DNA from: Jimgerdemannia flammicorona
Lineage: Eukaryota; Mucoromycota; Endogonomycetes; Endogonales; Endogonaceae
Direction: 5' to 3'
Length of the DNA: 12,369 bases
Assembly (NCBI GenBank): GCA_003990745.1
Contig: RBNI01005591.1
Location: forward strand, 1-12,369
This document shows positions 7,627 through 12,369 of the stretch, piece after piece. Each line of letters opens with the position of its first letter. The stretch's first letter is position 1. Position numbers and translations under genes: made by a program. Under the pieces are notes generated by a model. That model saw only the letters and a program-made list of their open reading frames with translations, was not told where the DNA came from and did no database searches.

Positions 7627-7777
7627 AATTTGAGATTCAAGATGATAGGCAGCCTTAAGATATAGTATAGATGGTCTTAAATCAACCATCTAAAATTAAG
7701 AGGCTATCTGTTCTCTTGATTTAAAACTGCTCTCAATTTAAGGCCATCTGCTCTTAACTTAAGATCTCAATTTAAGT
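7627..7777. repeat. inverted arrays of the same ~23-base repeat, cluster 2
   Basis: Forward cores (GAGATTCAAGATGATAGGC, AGATGGTCTTAAATCAA) at about 7632-7685 meet reversed cores (TCTCAATTTAAGGCCATCTG, GATCTCAATTTAAG) at about 7700-7776. At the turning point 7670-7690 there is a perfect 6-base stem GATGGT/ACCATC with a 9-base loop. The organisation mirrors cluster 1 about 1 kb to the left. Confidence 0.55.
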
Positions 7778-8329
7778 ATATGAAAACTTTTTAGTATATT
7801 TATTATTTTATTTTTATATTGTTTTATTAAGTATATTATTATAGTTATAATGATAATTTTAATAAAGAGAGTAGAGTTTCAATTGTATGATATTTCTCTT
7901 TCATAAATAACAAACTATACCACAAATGTCTCTTTTACAATTGTGATCTCTATTTAGTAAGTAGTTCTTTATTTCAGAGATATGGAATACTATCTTTTTT
8001 AAATTTAAGTATATGAGATATTTTAATATAAAAAAGTACTTTAAACTCTTATTTTGGTTTTAGATTAATAGAAAGCATATAGCTTTATCCTTTGCCTCTA
8101 TTCTACTATATAGTTTTGATCTCTGTACTTATTTTCAAAATATGAATCAGTAAGTGGAAGATTTTGATATATATATCTCTCTCAATTAGTAGTTATATCC
8201 TGCCATATATCTTGATAGGTCCATTATTGATCTTGGTAATAAATCCAAATATTCTCTCTCATAGCTTCAATCTCTATACTATTATTATGTCATCAAATTG
8301 AAATAGAGCTCAATTGAATCAATTAGATC
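7778..8329. other. AT-rich stretch without recognisable genes
   Basis: No feature recognised. The minus strand between about 8260 and 8100 gives short protein-like pieces, too broken to assign. This interval might include the 5' end and left terminal inverted repeat of the transposase relic that follows, but no matching inverted repeat could be identified by eye. Confidence 0.4.
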
Positions 8330-9680
8330 AATCAGATCATTTAGAGATTATCAAAAATACAATAAAAATTTCTATAGTCAAAATCTCATAGTATTTATAA
8401 TATTGCTAGATAATTTAAAATTAATATTATCTGATTATCTAGATCCTAAAACTATTCTAACTACTAAAGAAGAAAAAGTTATTAGATATTGTCTTAATAT
8501 ATAATAACTTAGATTTAGCTTAATAAAATCTTTAATTACATAATTATTCAGTTTGGCTTTATTTTTTACAATAAAAGGATTAGATCAAGATTGATTTAAT
8601 AGATTTTTAGCTCATCATTGAGGAAACCTCAATTACTAAAATTAACAAGAGTTCAAAAAGATATTCTTTTATTATTAATAATTATTTTGATGAATTTCAA
8701 AAAATTGTAAATAAACTTTCTCTTACTGCTGAGCAGTTTAGTCTTTCTGGAAGACTTTAACATATCTTAGCTCTAAAAGATACTTAATAGATATCAAAAG
8801 TATAAATAGTAAATATAATAGATAATATATCTATTTGTACAATAATTTTTACTGCTGATTCTACAGTACTATCATTGATTATCTATAAAGAAAAAAAGAG
8901 CTTTTGAAAATTTATTAGATATAGCACTATCTGGTATAGTTATAGAATTTACTAAAAAAGAATATATGGAAAAAGATCTCTTTAATCAGTTTATTCAATA
9001 TTTTATTTACTCAATTTTATGAATAAGATCTATATTAATAAGATATATTCTACTTATGCTTAATAGATATAAAAGTTATATTAATCTTTTAGTATCAAAG
9101 CTTACAGGACTCATTATATTTTGTTATTAGTATTATCTTCAAATATAATATATATATTATAGTTCTATAAGCTTTCTTTCAATACTTTAAAAGCTGAATA
9201 TAGATATGTTTATAATTAATATTATAATATAAATAATGGAGCAATATATATAAAGTTATAAAATATATATTTATAAGACTATTTAGTGAGGCTTATTCAA
9301 AGACTTATATAGCTAGATATATTTTGATACTTGACCAGTAAATTGTAATACTATTTTTGCTGATAGATTAGCAATATCCTTATACTCAGTATATTACACC
9401 TCTTCAACCTATATCTCAACCTAAATTTGTATTAGAACCTTATATTAAAACTCAATTTCAATCTCTTCAACTTCAACCTTTATCTGAATTACAATCTCAG
9501 CTTTTATATTTTCAACTTCAACTATTATACTTCCAACTTTTAATATTCGAAGAGGAGAAAAATATTGAAGCAAATAGTAAACTCTCTGAAAAAGAAATTA
9601 ATATTACTTAGAGGAGAAAATTTGCAAAAAGTAAACTCTTCAAAAAATGAATCAATATTACTTAAAGAAGAAAATCAAAG
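8330..9680 (+). pseudogene. Fot1/pogo-type (Tc1-mariner superfamily) transposase relic
   Basis: Across three plus frames a degraded but collinear match to fungal Fot1/pogo transposases can be read. IYNIAR (8393-8410) fits the psq-type helix-turn-helix. TTKEEKVIRYCLNI (from 8460) fits the LTxxEExVI block. GLDQD-stop-FNRFLAHH (8577-8618) fits VGKxWxxRFxxR, with TGA at the Trp. NYFDEFQKIVNKLSLTAEQ (about 8680-8735) lies where the element precedes the NxDE motif. TIIFTADSTVLSLIIYK (about 8839-8890) fits the ADGxxLPPLIIYKG block. LLMLNRYKSYINL (about 9053-9091) fits LLDGHxSH, with Asn at the catalytic Asp. LSSNIIYIL...FNTLKAEY (9133-9201) fits LPPHTTHILQPLD...LK. A Gln/Leu-rich open tail (9372-9608) and a 54-base repeat follow. 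It is a fossil, with stops and frame changes throughout. Terminal repeats were not found. Confidence 0.65.
9570..9674 (+). repeat. 54-base tandem direct repeat in the transposase relic
   Basis: Copy 1 starts GCAAATAGTAAACTCTCTGA at 9570 and copy 2 starts GCAAAAAGTAAACTCTTCAA at 9624. Both contain AATATTACTTA followed by a purine-rich GAGGAGAAAA or AAGAAGAAAA end. The period is 54 bases, equal to 18 codons, so the duplication would be in-frame in the original protein. Confidence 0.75.
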
Positions 9681-10950
9681 AGTAAAATATCCTAAAATAA
9701 TATCATTAGCAACTATATTTAAATATTTTATACACTTAATTTTCTAAACTATCTTAATTAAATAAAGAAGAATTAATAAAAAAATAATTTCCATATACTC
9801 AATTATTTTAATAGCTAAAAAAATATATCAAATTTTCAAGTAGTACAAAGATAATAAAAAGAAAAAAAAATAAAGAAAAAGAAAAAAAGAAAATGAGAGA
9901 GAAAAGAAATATATAAAAATAAAAAAAAAGAGAGAAGTTATAAAAGAAAAAATTAAATATTATAGATCAAATGGAGGTAATAGTTAACTACTTATAGTCA
10001 TCTTATATACTAGCTTTAGACATTGGTGTCAAGTTATATACATTATTTCTAGATATTAGCTCTTCTTTAAATAGACTCTTTTATACTGTTATAGCCTTTT
10101 AAGTATTAAATAGAGATATATTTACCTTTACTCTACTTTTTATTCTATATCCATAATTGTTCCATTTTGTTTTTTCTTTCATAATTTGCTTTATACTATT
10201 CTTTGTTGATAAATAAAATATCTTTTTTTTTTATGGAAAATCTTATTAGAATTTATAAATATATGTCTATTGCTATTATATAGATAAAAAAAGAGCCTTT
10301 TGTTTGGAAGAGATGTAATTTTACAAATAAATATACAGGAATCAATTGACATAGTGTAGAGTTATTATGGAAAGTAAAATAATGTCCAAAGTATAATATA
10401 GGTATTTAAGTTTTAACAAAGATGAATAAGCATTATAGTTTTTGCAGATATATAATCATTTTCTATCAATCAGAACTATGGTCCTATGGACATTTTGTTT
10501 ATTTTCTCTGCAAATAATTATCCAAATTCATCAAAATGTATTTCCAGAAAGCCCTTAATCAGGTGAATCCAACATACTTGATTAAGTTAAATTTGGATGA
10601 ATATTCATAAAGAAAATTAATAAACTATCCATAGGTTGTAGTTTCCATTGATCAGTGGGGCAGAATACCCATATATAATAAAATCAGATAAAATCAAGTC
10701 TTTAACAGCATTTGCAACTGTGCAGCAAAATACTCTCATGTGACAGAATACTCCTTTCTATATTACATATTATATTAATTTCACTCTACTTTTAATTATT
10801 AATAACATATTTTTGAAATTTTATTTAATTATATAAAAATGTATCAAAATTGTATTGAGGTAAGAAGAAAAGAGAATGAAATAAATCAGATCTAAGAGAG
10901 ATGTAATGGTAGAGACACTAGAGATACTAGTGATGTATGAAAAGGATGCA
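9681..10950. other. low-complexity A-rich run then AT-rich sequence, no gene recognised
   Basis: Between about 9838 and 9950 the plus strand is almost pure A with interspersed G (AAAGAAAAAG-like), which would encode a Lys/Glu-rich stretch and could be the degraded C-terminal tail of the transposase. From 9990 to 10950 no coding similarity was seen. A pair AATGTCCAAAG (10381-10391) and CTATGGACATT (10484-10494) forms an imperfect inverted repeat. Confidence 0.45.
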
Positions 10951-11426
10951 AGTTAAACAGTCGACACCTCGTAAGTGGAGAGATACGTAGAGGTAGCGGC
11001 ATTGGGATCATAGTGGACAATGCTCGAGTAATACATTAAATGCTTGTTGGGGCCCAGGGCAGTTGCAGCGGACATATTACGTGGTGGCGCGGTACATTTG
11101 CTCACGGTGAACGAGATACAACGATCAAGTTGCATGATAAAATACAATTACGAAGGGATCGAGAGCCGAACTGATAGCTGAACACGAAAATACATGGTTG
11201 GCTGACAACTAAATACTGCCATTTACAAATGCAAAGGCAACCGATGACGGCAAAATGGAACACGTTGCAAAATCACAAAGATATCAAAGTCATGGGACCG
11301 CTGAACATAGGACAAGTTCGAACGACCGCGCATCAAACCAGTGACCTTTGGTACCGATTCAGTTTCGTCGGAGTCCTACCTTTATGTTCATTGAAGAACG
11401 CTGTCCCGACAAGAAGCCCGAATGTC

Positions 11427-11765
11427 ATCGTATTGAAATCGTTCGCACCGATGAAGTCGAGCATCGCCGTATCCATACCGCCGAAGAGCAGTCCCACAGT
11501 ATAATAATTAGAGCCTATTACTGATGTATTGAGCATCGAAGCCACTCGAGTTGAGTTGAAGCTACTGCCACCTATGTTTGAGCAGCGCGGTATCGAAGTA
11601 ACCAAGAGCTGTCGTATTGAAACCGGTCTTGACGAAGTCGCTATCGCCGAAGAACAGCACCATCGGATGAAGAAGATGGTCATTGTATCGAAGCCACTGC
11701 TGCCAAATGATCAGAGGCAAAGTCATTCCGGCACATCGATTCGAAGCTATGTAAGAAAACCTTCT
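11427..11765. repeat. imperfect dispersed repeats with TCGAAG/GAAGC core
   Basis: Two stretches are alignable: TCGTATTGAAATCG...GATGAAGTCG...ATCGCC...GAAGAGCAG (11428-11490) and TCGTATTGAAACCGG...GACGAAGTCGCTATCGCCGAAG (11612-11655). The shorter core GAAGCCACT or GAAGCTACT recurs near 11540, 11559 and 11691, and related GAAG words lie between. Spacing is irregular (about 20, 23 and 55 bases among others), suggesting an old minisatellite. Confidence 0.4.
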
Positions 11766-11900
11766 TGTGTATGAAACACAACTGATAGAAGCATCATTAC
11801 TCATCAGGAATATATATTTATATATATTCGGTCCATCCAACTTTAAACATCCACCTGCTACATAATTACCTTGTTACGCATTTCCTTTGAATATTGTAAA

Positions 11901-11918
11901 TGTTGGCTTTATCCAACA
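11901..11918. other. small perfect stem-loop
   Basis: TGTTGG and CCAACA pair as a 6-base stem around a CTTTAT loop. There is no T-run after it and no gene beside it, so no function is assigned. Confidence 0.35.
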
Positions 11919-12004
11919 TCACCTTCATGTAACTGATACATACCGGGTTTGTGTCGCGACAAACAATCTCTCTACATTGAGCATGTTCAACAAGTATTAT
12001 CTCT

Positions 12005-12073
12005 CGAGTCGTCGAAGCATCGTCGTCCGAGTCGTCAAAGCATCGTTGTCCGAGTCGTCGAAGCATCATTTTC
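12005..12073. repeat. 23-base tandem repeat, three copies
   Basis: Three adjacent 23-base units (12005-12027, 12028-12050, 12051-12073), each beginning CGAGTCGTC then GAAGCATC or AAAGCATC. Units 1 and 2 differ at two positions; unit 3 diverges in its last seven bases. The unit shares the GAAGC core with the degenerate repeats at 11427-11765. Confidence 0.85.
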
Positions 12074-12369
12074 CATATCTTGAAGAATCAACGAGTAGGA
12101 GCGATGGCAAAGAGGAATCGAAGTTCAGTGTACGGAAGGGACAGTGGTGATCGCGTCCAATATTGCGACTTTAAACGTGGTGGAAAATCCATGGACTACT
12201 CCCACACTACGTCAAACTAGCTACATTACACTACCATTCCACCTGGTTTTACATACCTTATGCGTAGCACTGTGGTTAGTATATTGGTACGTGGAACTAG
12301 CGTCTCCTGGTTTGGAATCCTATTGTTACTTCTGAAAAGGATCCGACAAGAAGGAAAACGTGGCGGCGA

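Larger units (their letters stand above)
5829..10950. other. extremely AT-rich, TpA-rich block (AT-isochore-like)
   Basis: From just after the LTR to about 10950 the sequence is dominated by A and T, with TA steps far more frequent than in the flanks and no ORF of note on either strand. It includes simple repeats, two inverted minisatellite clusters and a mutated transposase relic. Such blocks in filamentous fungi are often old transposons mutated by repeat-induced point mutation (RIP, CpA to TpA). Many CpA dinucleotides survive in parts, notably 9396-9545, so RIP is a plausible but not uniform explanation. No rRNA or tRNA was recognised in it. Confidence 0.8.
10951..12369. other. moderate-GC region without a callable gene
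   Basis: GC content rises abruptly near 10950, with CpG-containing words (TCGA, GCGG, CGCG) common where they were nearly absent to the left. This may be host sequence flanking the AT-rich block or a different repeat. Several frames stay open for 60-115 codons on both strands at once, which is expected by chance here, and none shows a family signature. A minus-strand segment between 11380 and 11500 (LLFGGMDTAMLDF, DFNTMTFGLLVGTAFF) has a hydrophobic pattern but is unrecognised. Confidence 0.5.

Noticed and set aside
6358..7777. CRISPR-like array
   Set aside because: Units are degenerate, contiguous rather than separated by unique spacers, and inverted within each cluster; the context is eukaryotic.
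9565..9747. Separate 60-codon gene on the plus strand
   Set aside because: It starts at a non-ATG codon and covers the 54-base repeat in the transposase relic in another frame; more likely part of the fossil.
10953..12335. Several 60-115 codon frames in the moderate-GC region
   Set aside because: They overlap on both strands, show no family motif, and are of the length expected by chance at this GC content.

Overview
The window looks like repeat-dominated DNA from a filamentous fungus. It holds decayed retroelements, a decayed Fot1/pogo-type DNA transposon and a very AT-rich block of several kilobases. The phylum cannot be fixed from the sequence. I see no intact host gene, rRNA gene, convincing tRNA or bacterial feature.

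Left edge (1 to about 835): a 19-base poly(A) tract, then a fragment of a LINE (non-LTR) reverse-transcriptase ORF on the minus strand with three in-frame TAG stops.

About 838 to 5828: a Ty3/gypsy (Metaviridae) LTR retrotransposon on the plus strand. It lacks its 5' LTR and gag and is abutted by the LINE. Pol can be followed as protease, a Cys/His-rich linker, a complete five-motif dUTPase, reverse transcriptase, RNase H, integrase (HHCC zinc site, D,D35E, GPY/F), then a third reading frame of unknown function that starts inside the pol stop (ATGA overlap), then a probable 3' LTR. Pol is dead: it has about sixteen stops, five frame changes and a 9-base in-frame deletion that removes both aspartates of the RT YxDD box. 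The dUTPase is the one domain with no stop or frame change.

5829 to about 10950: an extremely AT-rich, TpA-rich block resembling an AT isochore. It contains simple repeats, two clusters of a degenerate roughly 23-base repeat arranged as inverted arrays, and a heavily mutated Fot1/pogo-like transposase relic (about 8330-9680) with a 54-base tandem repeat in its C-terminal part.

About 10950 to 12369: base composition jumps back to a moderate GC level. No gene can be called. There are imperfect repeats around a GAAGC core, a clean three-copy 23-base tandem repeat, and some weak intron-like and tRNA-box-like signals at the right edge.

The most interesting object is the dUTPase-bearing gypsy element with its extra 3' reading frame. 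The layout suggests that it was inserted beside or into an already AT-rich block and then decayed, largely by C-to-T changes on its sense strand.
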